A stretch of DNA of 64,000 bases from contig CAMVLT010000014.1 of NCBI GenBank assembly GCA_947168395.1, positions 1 to 64,000 of the forward strand, written 5' to 3'. Each line of letters begins with the position of its first letter. The stretch's first letter is position 1. This DNA comes from an uncultured Prevotellaceae bacterium (GTDB taxonomy: Bacteria > Bacteroidota > Bacteroidia > Bacteroidales > Bacteroidaceae). This document shows, one piece after another, positions 49,820 to 57,858 of this stretch. Made by a program: the position numbers and the translations under genes. Below the pieces are notes generated by a model. The model did not search any database. It was given only the letters and a program-made list of their open reading frames with translations, and was not told the origin of the DNA.

Positions 49820-50017
49820 GAGGTATGTGAGGTATCCGCTTCGTTCTGATCAACGGACGCAAATTAGCCCTCATTGCAGCGTCGCAGTTCGATTATACAT
49901 AAATTTGCTTCTTAGGTAATGAAGAGAAATGAGACATTCATCTTTTATCTATTTCCGATTCTTTTCAATTTTTCTCAGTAAATCGCTTGGCTGTTTCATT
50001 TTTTATTCCTATCTTTG

Positions 50018-50345
50018 TAGCCGACTCGGGAAGCCCGGCAGGGTGAACGGGTCAAGAATTTTTGGAAAAGGACGTTTACGAACGTTGTCTTCTGCCGTCG
50101 AATCTCGCAGTTCAGGCACAAGAAGATACGCAACGGAGCGTCCATGTTGGGTGTATTATACCCTGCAGTTTCACGAATGCCGTGGGATGCAGACTCTGTA
50201 TAATATCTCACGGCGTGGGCTATCTCAAGTTGCTTATCCTTGTGCAAGGCAATGCGAGAGCCCGACGGCGGGATAAGCGAGAAGTAGAGCACCCACGTCT
50301 TTACGTTTAACACTATTAACCGCTGAATCGGGGTGGCTATAGGCA
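50018..50345 (+). ncRNA. Candidate structured RNA or long structured leader (unrecognised)
   Basis: A promoter (TTGG 49987-49990, 19 bp, TATCTTTG 50010-50017) is followed by about 320 nt dense in compatible helices: 50023-28/50048-53; 50072-76/50081-85 with a TACG loop; 50088-93/50121-126; 50149-154/50158-163; 50179-188/50205-214 (10 bp); 50215-219/50292-296, enclosing 50232-239/50271-278 and 50260-262/50267-269; and 50295-298/50303-306 (which competes with 50215-219/50292-296). The region is more GC-rich than the genes after it. It ends 16 nt before ATG 50362, so it may be a 5' leader or a separate RNA. I do not match it to tmRNA, RNase P, 6S or SRP RNA. Open frames across it on both strands look spurious. 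Confidence 0.55.
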
Positions 50346-50361
50346 CAAAAAAGTATTGCGT

Positions 50362-50730
50362 ATGGCACAAGAAATTACGGTTTCTAAACTCACTAAAGAG
50401 ATTAGTGAAAAACTATCACTGGTTCACAATCTTAATAAGGTGTATGTTGGTATCAGGGAAGAGACAGACCCAGACAATTTCATACAGCAGGAAAGGCCTC
50501 ATAAAATAATTTCTATCGCGTATGGTAAGCCTAAGGTTATTGCTGAGGCTCAGAAATCAATTTCAGCCTCACTCTCAAAGCAAAATGTCTATGAGGTTAA
50601 AATGATTTCTGACTGTGATGAAAATAGCAATATGCTTTATATAATTTTGGATATTGATACCGAGCATAATTATGACATTAATGATTTGGATGATGATGAC
50701 GATTTTACAGATACTTATACCCTAATCTAA
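50362..50730 (+). CDS. Unknown small protein with acidic C terminus
   Basis: I do not recognise this 122-residue protein. It is predicted soluble, has an alpha/beta character (KIISIAYGKPKVIAEAQKSI, MLYIILDIDTEHNYD) and ends in an acidic stretch (DINDLDDDDDFTD). There is no signal peptide. It is AT-rich compared with the core genes of the window, which suggests acquisition by transfer. It is the first gene of a probable three-gene unit with the next small gene and the LRR protein, downstream of the structured region. Confidence 0.65.
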   Translation: MAQEITVSKLTKEISEKLSLVHNLNKVYVGIREETDPDNFIQQERPHKIISIAYGKPKVIAEAQKSISASLSKQNVYEVKMISDCDENSNMLYIILDIDTEHNYDINDLDDDDDFTDTYTLI

Positions 50731-50742
50731 ATTAAGAATGTT

Positions 50743-50997
50743 ATGACTAAGATTCGATTTACTTTAGGCGACTCTCCTGTTTGGCATGTGATAGAGGTTG
50801 ACTATAAACTTTCCATGAACCAAATAAAGGATGAAGAGTTGATAGCTTATTTTATCAAGCAAGAGCAAGATAATTGTAAATACTCTATGGCTAAGAAGGT
50901 AGAGATTATGGATGACAATGAAAATGTTATCGCACAATCTCCTGCAATAGTGGAACCATTTAAACTCGAATACAAGAATGAGGAGCATGAAACATAG
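50743..50997 (+). CDS. Unknown small protein upstream of the LRR gene
   Basis: I do not recognise this 84-residue protein. It is acidic and has no signal peptide. It starts TKIRFTLGDSPVWHVIEVDYKLSMNQ, which looks like a small beta-sheet-containing fold. It begins 12 bp after the previous gene, and its end overlaps the start region of the LRR gene, so the three are probably co-expressed. Confidence 0.6.
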   Translation: MTKIRFTLGDSPVWHVIEVDYKLSMNQIKDEELIAYFIKQEQDNCKYSMAKKVEIMDDNENVIAQSPAIVEPFKLEYKNEEHET

Positions 50998-52459
50998 ACT
51001 TACATTTTTTTTGCTAACCATGCTTATGAGCATGATTGGCATTGAGACATTCGCACACGACATTGCCGTGAAGAATTCAGATGGTAAGACCATCTATTAC
51101 AAGTGGACTAATAACAAGACCACATTGGCGGTGAGTTATAGAGATGTTGATCCCGCTTCCTACAGTGGAAGGTATTCAGGTGATATTGTTATTCCTGAAT
51201 CTGTGGCTTACAATGGAAAGAACTATTTAGTGACTTCCATCGGCAGAGGTGCGTTTATGCACTGTAGTGGTCTGACCAGTATAACAACTCCAAACTCTGT
51301 GACGAGTATTGAAAGCGCCGCATTCTATGGTTGTTCCAGCCTGACCTCCGTGACCATTCCCAATTCCGTGACTTCCATCGAGGCTAATGCTTTCTATTTT
51401 TGTTTCAGCCTGACCTCCGTGACCATTCCCAATTCCGTGACTTCAATTGGTAGTTCCGCTTTCTATGACACAGCGTGGTATTACAACCAACCCGATGGCT
51501 TGGTTTATGCGGGAATGATAGCATACGGATATAAAGGAACAATGCCTCAAAATACTACTATAATATTAAAAGAAGGAACTTTGGGCATAGCAGGTTCTGC
51601 TTTCTCTGGTTGTTACAGCCTGACCTCCGTGACTATCCCTAACTCCGTGACCAGCATTGGTGATTATGCATTCTATAAATGCAACAGACTGACAAGCGTG
51701 ACGATTCCCAACTCCATACAAACCATAGAAAGGTCTACTTTTGAAGGTTGTAGTGGTCTTTCGAACATAACCATTCCTAACTCTGTGTCAAGCATCGGAA
51801 GTTCGGCTTTTGAAGGATGTAGCAGTCTGACAAGTGTTACCATTGGCAATTCTGTGACGAGTATTGGAAGTTCGGCTTTTGAAGGATGTAGCAGTCTGAC
51901 AAGTGTTACCATTGGCAATTCTGTGACGAGTATTGGGGTTGCTGCATTTTTTGAATGTTTTGGACTTACAGATGTAATTATAGGCAAAAACGTTAATTCC
52001 ATTGGCACTCAAGCTTTCTATAATTGTTACCGTCTTAACAATATCTATAGTTTAAACCCAATTCCACCTACTGTAGCTAATACTGACATTTTTGCTTGTT
52101 CAACGAAGTATGTCCGCGATAAGTATGACGTATATAATTACGCTACTCTGCATATACCTAACGGTAGTAAGGAGGATTATTCAACCGCGCATGATTGGCG
52201 CTATTTCAAAAGGATAAAGGAAGATGCAGAAACAGCGAGTATTGGTTCTTTGAGCTTGGAAGACGTGAAAGTAACTGGAGGTGACGGCGAAATCAGCATT
52301 GAGCACATTGATAAGCCTACGGATGTGTATGTCTATTCCGTTGGTGGAAAACTGATTGCAAGAGAGTCTGCCGCATCTGGTTCTATAAACCTGCAGGTTC
52401 CCAAAGGACAGCTTTATATTGTCAAGGTCGGTGGACGGACGTACAAAGTAGTTATGTAG
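50987..52459 (+). CDS. BspA-type leucine-rich repeat surface protein
   Basis: This secreted protein of 490 residues has a signal peptide (LTFFLLTMLMSMIGIETFA) and about ten LRR_5/BspA repeats of the type SSLTSVTIPNSVTSIGSSAFEGC. A spacer and a C-terminal domain (GGDGEISIEHIDKPTDVYVYSVGGKLI ... KGQLYIVKVGGRTYKVVM) follow, resembling a type IX secretion sorting domain. Such proteins mediate adhesion in oral and gut Bacteroidetes. Two adjacent 69-bp units (51797-51865 and 51866-51934) appear identical, so repeat number may vary. ATG 50987 gives the better signal peptide; 50978 is an alternative. Confidence 0.9.
   Translation: MKHRLTFFLLTMLMSMIGIETFAHDIAVKNSDGKTIYYKWTNNKTTLAVSYRDVDPASYSGRYSGDIVIPESVAYNGKNYLVTSIGRGAFMHCSGLTSITTPNSVTSIESAAFYGCSSLTSVTIPNSVTSIEANAFYFCFSLTSVTIPNSVTSIGSSAFYDTAWYYNQPDGLVYAGMIAYGYKGTMPQNTTIILKEGTLGIAGSAFSGCYSLTSVTIPNSVTSIGDYAFYKCNRLTSVTIPNSIQTIERSTFEGCSGLSNITIPNSVSSIGSSAFEGCSSLTSVTIGNSVTSIGSSAFEGCSSLTSVTIGNSVTSIGVAAFFECFGLTDVIIGKNVNSIGTQAFYNCYRLNNIYSLNPIPPTVANTDIFACSTKYVRDKYDVYNYATLHIPNGSKEDYSTAHDWRYFKRIKEDAETASIGSLSLEDVKVTGGDGEISIEHIDKPTDVYVYSVGGKLIARESAASGSINLQVPKGQLYIVKVGGRTYKVVM
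51797..51934. repeat. Tandem 69-bp duplication within the LRR gene
   Basis: Two adjacent 69-bp units encoding one 23-residue LRR each appear identical at the DNA level, while other repeats of the gene differ. This points to a recent duplication. Confidence 0.85.
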
Positions 52460-52492
52460 AAAGAATTGAAGGTGTAATCATTCTTAAGACTC

Positions 52493-52525
52493 AGCAGGAG
52501 CAGGCTTCGGCTTGTTCCTGCTTTT
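52493..52525 (+). terminator. Terminator of the LRR gene unit
   Basis: AGCAGGAGCAGGC (52493-52505) pairs with GCTTGTTCCTGCT (52510-52522) with two G-T pairs, followed by TTTT. The following 52526-52714 shows nothing supported. Confidence 0.8.
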
Positions 52526-52714
52526 AACATAGCCCAGCGTATCGTTCTGAGTAATGGATGCAAAATTGCATTGGTTGGCATCCTTGTTATTCACTCAGGG
52601 AAATTTTTCCCTCAGTGGCCTTAGTCATACGGTAACCTCTTGCAAAAAAACAGCCTGAAATAAAGAAAAGGTGAAAAAAAGGCCTTGCAGAGAACAACGA
52701 ATGGGAATTTTTTG

Positions 52715-52722
52715 TATCTTTG
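52715..52722 (+). promoter_or_regulatory. -7 box TATCTTTG of the rhuM-like gene
   Basis: TATCTTTG lies 17 nt before ATG 52740. This supports that start over an upstream in-frame ATG at 52671. Confidence 0.6.
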
Positions 52723-52739
52723 CAAACGATATTAAAGAT

Positions 52740-53756
52740 ATGGCAAAACGGAGAGAAATAAGAAATAGTACGGCGGAGTTCCTGATATTCCAGGCAGAGG
52801 CTAAGGGGCAGGGTGTGGAAGTGTACTACAAGGACGAAAACATCTGGGCCACTCAGAAAACGATGGCAATGTTGTTCGATGTCAATGTACCTGCCATCAG
52901 TAAGCATTTGAAGAATATTTTTGAGTCGGGCGAGCTGAAGGATGATTCAGTTGTTTCCAAAATGGAAATAACTGCTTCTGATGGCAAACATTATCAGACA
53001 CAGTTCTATTCACTTGATGCTATTATCGCTGTAGGTTATCGTGTGAACAGCGTCCGTGCCACCCAATTCCGCCAATGGGCAACCAGCGTTTTAAAGGTTT
53101 ATGCCATTCGTGGCTATGTGCTTGATAGAAAACGTATGGAGAATGGAACGTTTCTAAATGAAGACTATTTCGAACATCTGTTAGCGGAGATTCGGGAGAT
53201 ACGTCTTTCTGAGCGTCGATTCTATCAGAAGCTGACGGACATCTATGCCACGAGTATGGACTATAACAAAGATGCCCCAACCACGCGGTTGTTTTTCAAA
53301 CGGATTCAGAACAAGATGCACTATGCGGTTCATGGACGCACGGCAGCAGAAATGATAGTGGATAGAGCTAATGCAGAAAAGGAACACATGGGACTGACAA
53401 CTTGGGAAAATGCACCTGACGGTAAGATTGTCAAAACAGATGTGTTGATAGCTAAGAACTACCTAAAAGAAGTAGAACTGGCAGACATGGGGCAGTTGGC
53501 GAATGGTGTGCTGGAATTGGCAGAACGTATGGCTAAACGCCATATCCCTATGACTATGGAGGACTGGGCCAAGCAGATTGATATCATTTTAGCGGCTGGC
53601 GGTAATGAGGTGCTGCAAACGGCAGGGAGTGTAACTACCGAAGAAGCCAAGGAGCATGCCGAAACTGAATTTGAGAAGTACCGCATCGTACAAGATCGTC
53701 TATTCCAAAGTGACTTTGACAGATATTTGGGAGAACTGCCTTTTGATGGCAATTGA
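52740..53756 (+). CDS. RhuM-family (virulence RhuM) protein
   Basis: This 338-residue protein matches the RhuM family (first named in Salmonella pathogenicity island 3). Recognisable parts are YYKDENIWATQKTMAMLFDVNVPAISKHLKNIF, a DNA-binding-like N terminus, then YSLDAIIAVGYRVNSVRATQFRQWAT and RGYVLDRKRMENG, and a C-terminal region with IADMGQLANGVLELAE-like helices. The function is unknown; such genes often lie in islands and near defence or toxin genes. It is transcribed alone and is less GC-rich than core genes. Confidence 0.88.
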   Translation: MAKRREIRNSTAEFLIFQAEAKGQGVEVYYKDENIWATQKTMAMLFDVNVPAISKHLKNIFESGELKDDSVVSKMEITASDGKHYQTQFYSLDAIIAVGYRVNSVRATQFRQWATSVLKVYAIRGYVLDRKRMENGTFLNEDYFEHLLAEIREIRLSERRFYQKLTDIYATSMDYNKDAPTTRLFFKRIQNKMHYAVHGRTAAEMIVDRANAEKEHMGLTTWENAPDGKIVKTDVLIAKNYLKEVELADMGQLANGVLELAERMAKRHIPMTMEDWAKQIDIILAAGGNEVLQTAGSVTTEEAKEHAETEFEKYRIVQDRLFQSDFDRYLGELPFDGN

Positions 53757-53883
53757 GTTCTATAGTCGACATACGATAGCTGAAATCATGGGGACCGGTG
53801 GTTGATTCATCAAGGGAATCAAAGACATGACCTTCTGATTTGTGCTCATAATTGTTGATTTGAATACTTGAGTGATGTATCAA

Positions 53884-53979
53884 GTGAGGTATGAGTGAGG
53901 TACAAGTGAGGTGTCCAGCTCATACCTCACTCTCCGAACCCCCTTTCTACAAAGGCATTTCAGAAGATTTAGTGAGGTG
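53884..53979. repeat. Iteron/palindrome locus, second site
   Basis: Three GTGAGGT(A/G) iterons at 53884, 53895 and 53906 (11-bp period) are followed 9 bp later by a 57-bp palindromic element (53923-53979). The element has outer TACCTCAC/GTGAGGTG and inner CCCCTTTCTACAAAGG. Layout and orientation match the right half of 49575-49819. The rest of 53757-53883 and 53980-54118 shows no supported gene. Confidence 0.8.
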
Positions 53980-54118
53980 TCGCGTTGTTTTTATCATAAA
54001 AGGCCAAAAGCTTTCATATCGGATGAATGCTTTTGCCCCAGCCTTTTTAGGCGGATGCCATATTACATAATAAATTTGATTTTTCTCCCGATTATTCGCT
54101 AATCTGAAAAAAAATCAC

Positions 54119-54126
54119 TAACTTTG
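54119..54126 (+). promoter_or_regulatory. -7 box TAACTTTG of the rpn-like gene
   Basis: TAACTTTG lies 26 nt before ATG 54153. Confidence 0.6.
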
Positions 54127-54152
54127 CGCCATAAATTTAATGCATTACAACA

Positions 54153-55013
54153 ATGGGAAAGTATTTAGACCCGAGAGCCGACCTGACCTTCAAGAAGGTG
54201 TTCGGCGAGCATAAGAACCTCGTCATCAGTCTGCTTAACGCTCTTCTTCCCTTGGAGGATGACGAGTGCGTAGAGAGCATTGAGTATTGGCCTGCCGACC
54301 AGGTTCCAGAACGAACGGAGGCTGAGAAATATAGTATCGTGGACGTGTGCTGCAAGGACAACAAGCAGCGAGAGTTCATCGTCGAGATGCAGATGTCGTG
54401 GACGGAATCATTCAAGAAGCGCGTCCTGCTCAACGCATCAAAAGCCTACGTGGCACAGACTAAAAAGGGCATGTCATATAAGAACCTTCAGCCTGTCTAT
54501 GCTTTGAACTTCGTCAATGCAGAGTTCCTGAAAGACGTGGATGATTACTACCACTATTTCCATCTCGTCCATGACAAATACACCGACAAGGTTATCGATG
54601 GCCTGCACCTCATCTTCGTGGAGCTGCCGAAGTTCAAGCCACAGAACTTCAGCGACAGAAAGATGCAAGTTCTCTGGCTCCGCTTCCTTACCGAAATCAA
54701 CGACAAGACGCAGGAGGCTCCAGCGGAACTGTTGGAAAATGCAGAAGTTTGCGAAGCTCTTGAAATCGTGGAGCGTGCCGCTTTCAGCGATGTTGAAATG
54801 CGAGCCTACGACAAGTTCTGGGATGGCGTTTCCTCGTTGAAAACTCTGGAAGATGACTGGGAGCAGAAGTTAAAGGACGCAAAGGCCGAAACCGTTTCCA
54901 AGCTAAAGCAAGAAAAAATCGACACTGCCCGCAAGATGAAGGCCAAAGGCTTTGCCGTCAAAGACATTGCAGAGATTACCGGCCTCACTATCGAGGATAT
55001 TGAGGAACTGTAA
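54153..55013 (+). CDS. Rpn-family PD-(D/E)XK nuclease (transposase-like)
   Basis: This 286-residue protein of the Rpn/PDDEXK_2 family is often annotated as a nuclease family transposase. It starts KYLDPRADLTFKKVFGEHKNLVISLLNALLP and has the catalytic core YSIVDVCCKDNKQREFIVEMQM (Asp, then E-x-Q). The C-terminal half is helical with a coiled-coil (about 235-260) and a final helix resembling a short helix-turn-helix (KGFAVKDIAEITGLTIEDIEEL). Rpn nucleases make DNA breaks and promote recombination. It is the first gene past the accessory island. Confidence 0.88.
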   Translation: MGKYLDPRADLTFKKVFGEHKNLVISLLNALLPLEDDECVESIEYWPADQVPERTEAEKYSIVDVCCKDNKQREFIVEMQMSWTESFKKRVLLNASKAYVAQTKKGMSYKNLQPVYALNFVNAEFLKDVDDYYHYFHLVHDKYTDKVIDGLHLIFVELPKFKPQNFSDRKMQVLWLRFLTEINDKTQEAPAELLENAEVCEALEIVERAAFSDVEMRAYDKFWDGVSSLKTLEDDWEQKLKDAKAETVSKLKQEKIDTARKMKAKGFAVKDIAEITGLTIEDIEEL

Positions 55014-55033
55014 TATATAATAAAGGTAAGACG

Positions 55034-56656
55034 ATGAAAAAACTATTCTTCATGCTGATGCTTGTCGTGACAATGAATGCCAGCGCACAGCGAACACCTA
55101 CTATGGGGTGGAGTTCATGGAACACATTTGCCCTGAACATCAACGAACAGCTGATCAGGCAGCAGGCCGATGCGATGCACAATACTGGGCTGCAGAAGGC
55201 CGGCTACCGCTACGTGAACATCGACGACGGCTACTGGGACGGCCGCGGCGAGGACGGTCACCTGCGCTTGAATACGAAACTGTTTCCCAACGGTATGCGG
55301 ACCTTGGTGGACTATATCCACTCGTTAGGCCTGAAGGCTGGCATCTACAGCGATGCCGGCGACAACACCTGCGGCTCGGGCGGGCAGCATGCATGGGGCC
55401 TCGGGGTGGGCTTTGCCGGTCATGAGGAGCAGGACTGCCAGCTCTACTTCCGTGACTGGGACTTCGACTTTATCAAGGTGGACTACTGCGGCGGCATGCA
55501 CATGCGGCTCGACGAGCAGCAGCAGTACACGAAGATTTCGAACGCCATCAGGAACTGCGGCAAGAAGGACATCGTCTACAACATGTGCCGCTGGGCCTTC
55601 CCTGGAACGTGGGGCGGCGACGTGGCTGACTCGTGGCGAACGACGGGCGACATCTATGACGCCTGGAAATCGGTGAAGGGCATCCTGGCCGAGAACCTCT
55701 ACTTGTCGGCCTACTGCCACGACGGTCACTATAACGACATGGACATGCTGGAGGTGGGACGCTCGATGAGCCAGACGGAGGACGAGACGCACTTCGGCAT
55801 GTGGTGCATCATGGCATCGCCGCTGCTCATAGGCTGTGACATGGCCAACATCAAGCCTGAGGCGCTGAAGCTGATGTGCAACAGCGACCTCATCGCCCTG
55901 AACCAGGACAAGCTGCACCTGCAGGCCTACGTGGCCGACAAGCAGGGCGAATGCTACGTGCTGGTGAAGGACATCAAGAAACTGGGGGGCAAGGAGCGTG
56001 CAGTAGCTATCTATAACCCCAGCGACGAGGAGCAGACCTTCAGGTTCGATCCCGCCACCATCGACCTCGGCGGGGCCGTACAGTATTACGATTGTTTCAA
56101 CCAGAGGTATTGCCACTTCAGTAAAGGCACCATCACAATTCCTATGGACATTAACATGAAGGTTCAGAAACAATTAGAGGGCCCCATTACAATAAATGTG
56201 CCTGCCCACGGAACGAAGATATACCGTGTAAAGGGTCAGAAGCGACTGGAGCGCACCTGCTATGAGGCCGAGACGGCCTGGCTGAGCCGCTATCAGGAAC
56301 TGCGCAACAACCAGGCTGAGGTGACCGCGAGCTACGACCAGAAGGAGGGGGCCGAGGGCGGCTACATCGTGCGATTCTTAGGCAGCCGTGCCGACAACGA
56401 CCTGCTGTGGCAGCATGTGAACATGAAGAAGGCCGGCGTGCGCACGATGACCATCGGCTGCTTCACGGGCGAGGAACGCGAGATGGACGTCTATGTCAAC
56501 GGCGAGTTTGTGAAGACACTGAAGGTGCCTGCCCGCGACTGGAACGACCGTCAGACGGTAAGCGTGGAAGTGGCTTTGAGGAAAGGTGACAACATCATCC
56601 GCATCAACAACCCGCGGGGCTGGTGTCCCGACATCGACGGCATGAGGCTCGACTGA
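55034..56656 (+). CDS. GH27 alpha-galactosidase with C-terminal carbohydrate-binding-like domain
   Basis: This 540-residue secreted enzyme has a signal peptide (residues 1-19) and a GH27 barrel starting TPTMGWSSWNTF. The likely nucleophile is Asp150 (FIKVDYCGG) and the acid/base Asp206 (WRTTGDIYDAW). A beta-sandwich follows, and from about residue 410 a CBM-like domain (CYEAETAWLSRY ... ITRINNP-type end) that may bind the substrate. It should release terminal alpha-galactose from plant or host glycans. The convergent LacI gene ends 1 bp away and is its likely regulator. Confidence 0.92.
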   Translation: MKKLFFMLMLVVTMNASAQRTPTMGWSSWNTFALNINEQLIRQQADAMHNTGLQKAGYRYVNIDDGYWDGRGEDGHLRLNTKLFPNGMRTLVDYIHSLGLKAGIYSDAGDNTCGSGGQHAWGLGVGFAGHEEQDCQLYFRDWDFDFIKVDYCGGMHMRLDEQQQYTKISNAIRNCGKKDIVYNMCRWAFPGTWGGDVADSWRTTGDIYDAWKSVKGILAENLYLSAYCHDGHYNDMDMLEVGRSMSQTEDETHFGMWCIMASPLLIGCDMANIKPEALKLMCNSDLIALNQDKLHLQAYVADKQGECYVLVKDIKKLGGKERAVAIYNPSDEEQTFRFDPATIDLGGAVQYYDCFNQRYCHFSKGTITIPMDINMKVQKQLEGPITINVPAHGTKIYRVKGQKRLERTCYEAETAWLSRYQELRNNQAEVTASYDQKEGAEGGYIVRFLGSRADNDLLWQHVNMKKAGVRTMTIGCFTGEEREMDVYVNGEFVKTLKVPARDWNDRQTVSVEVALRKGDNIIRINNPRGWCPDIDGMRLD

Positions 56657-56657
56657 A

Positions 56658-57674
56658 TTACCGATGCTTGGCCGACGTTTCGCGGATAACTAATTTCTGG
56701 GGTACTATCTCCTTGCGTACACGAGTGTCGCCGCTGATGTTCTTGAGCATCAGCTGACAAGCTACCTGTCCGATTTGGAACGACTGGTCCTCGATGGCCG
56801 AGAGTCGTGGGGTGGTGTATTGGGCGTGAACGTCGTCGGTGAAGCCGATGAGTGCAACGTCCTCGGGTATGCGCAGGTTCTGCTGCTTGATGGCGTTGAA
56901 GGCTGCAAAGAGCAGAATGTCGTTGAAGGCAATGATGGCGTCGGGACGGTTGGGCCTTTCGAGCAACTTGATGGTGTTCTGCATGGCAACATCGTAGTCG
57001 ATGCTGTCGCAGACGACGAGTTCGCGGTCAATGGGTATGCGGCTTTCGCGCAGGGCCTCAAGGTAACCGTGCTTGCGACGGCGTACCATGTCGAGGTGGT
57101 TGGGGCCTCCGATGAAGGCGATGCGCCGACTGCCGGTATCGATGAGGTGCTGAGTGGCCTGCTGGGCAGCCTCGTCGCCGTTGGCGGTAACGCTGGAGAA
57201 GCGGTCGGTCATGTAGGTGCGCCCGAAGAATACCAGGGGGATGCCCATGTCGTTGAGGGTCTCGAAGTGGGTATAGTCGGTGGTGTTTTGTGCTAGACAA
57301 GCTATGATGCCCACGACGTGCAGGCTTATGAAGTTGTCGATGGCCTGCTGCTCATTCTTGAAGTCCTCGTGGGTGTTGGCGCTGATAACGCTGTAGCCGG
57401 CACGTCGGGCTTCGTCCTCGATGCCGTCGAGCACGGCGGCGTAGTAGTGGGTGACGAGGTTGGGCACGACAACGCCGATGACCTTTGGCGCCTCCTTACG
57501 CAGGCTCTGTGCAAAGGGGTTGGGCCTATAGTTGAGGCGCTTGGCCAGTTCTTTCACGCGTTTCTGCATCTCCAGGCCTATTTCAGGCGAGGAATGGAGT
57601 GCCCGGCTGACGGTGGCAATGCTGACGCCTAACTCCTGAGCCAGGTCTTTGAGTGATGTTCTATGTTTTGCCAT
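56658..57674 (-). CDS. LacI-family transcriptional regulator
   Basis: This 338-residue repressor has a LacI-type helix-turn-helix (SLKDLAQELGVSIATVSRALHSSPEIG), hinge (RLNYRPNPFAQSLR) and a periplasmic-binding-protein-like sensor domain (VIGVVVPNLVTHYYAAVLDGIEDEARRAGY ... GFTDDVHAQYTTPRLSAIEDQSFQIG). It is convergent with the GH27 gene, so it probably senses a galactoside-related ligand. A LacI-type operator (57705-57718) lies just upstream of its own promoter box, which suggests autoregulation. Confidence 0.93.
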   Translation of the reverse strand: MAKHRTSLKDLAQELGVSIATVSRALHSSPEIGLEMQKRVKELAKRLNYRPNPFAQSLRKEAPKVIGVVVPNLVTHYYAAVLDGIEDEARRAGYSVISANTHEDFKNEQQAIDNFISLHVVGIIACLAQNTTDYTHFETLNDMGIPLVFFGRTYMTDRFSSVTANGDEAAQQATQHLIDTGSRRIAFIGGPNHLDMVRRRKHGYLEALRESRIPIDRELVVCDSIDYDVAMQNTIKLLERPNRPDAIIAFNDILLFAAFNAIKQQNLRIPEDVALIGFTDDVHAQYTTPRLSAIEDQSFQIGQVACQLMLKNISGDTRVRKEIVPQKLVIRETSAKHR

Positions 57675-57678
57675 GCTG

Positions 57679-57718
57679 CAAAGGTAGGAAAAATCTGCGA
57701 ACCCCGCAAACGTTTACG
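57679..57718 (-). promoter_or_regulatory. Promoter and LacI-type operator of the lacI-like gene
   Basis: The -7 box TACCTTTG (57686-57679 on the minus strand) is 5 nt upstream of ATG 57674. The near-palindrome CGCAAACGTTTACG (57705-57718) lies at the -33 region and matches the general LacI-family operator pattern with a central CG. Confidence 0.7.
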
Positions 57719-57774
57719 TGGTTTTTTTTCTGTGCTACTGATGGCTGTAAGCGGAAATCTTGCTACCTTTGCGC

Positions 57775-57853
57775 CCAGAAAGAGTAATGAATAGTTGATA
57801 ATAAGTTAGTTAGAGTAAACCAGAGCTGTCGTGATGATATCTCTGGTTTTTTT
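57775..57853 (+). ncRNA. Candidate small RNA (~80 nt)
   Basis: A -7 box TACCTTTG (57764-57771) is followed 46 nt later by a terminator-like hairpin AACCAGAG (57818-57825) / CTCTGGTT (57841-57848) with a T7 run. No protein frame lies between. The arrangement fits a short plus-strand transcript. The hairpin could also serve the gene at 57859, but on that strand the T-run is poor. Confidence 0.4.
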
Positions 57854-57858
57854 GCGTG

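Noticed and set aside
49996..50370. Open frames on both strands across the structured RNA candidate
   Set aside because: Neither has a signal, a known domain or a promoter in the right place. The helix pattern explains the sequence better, although protein selection was not tested.
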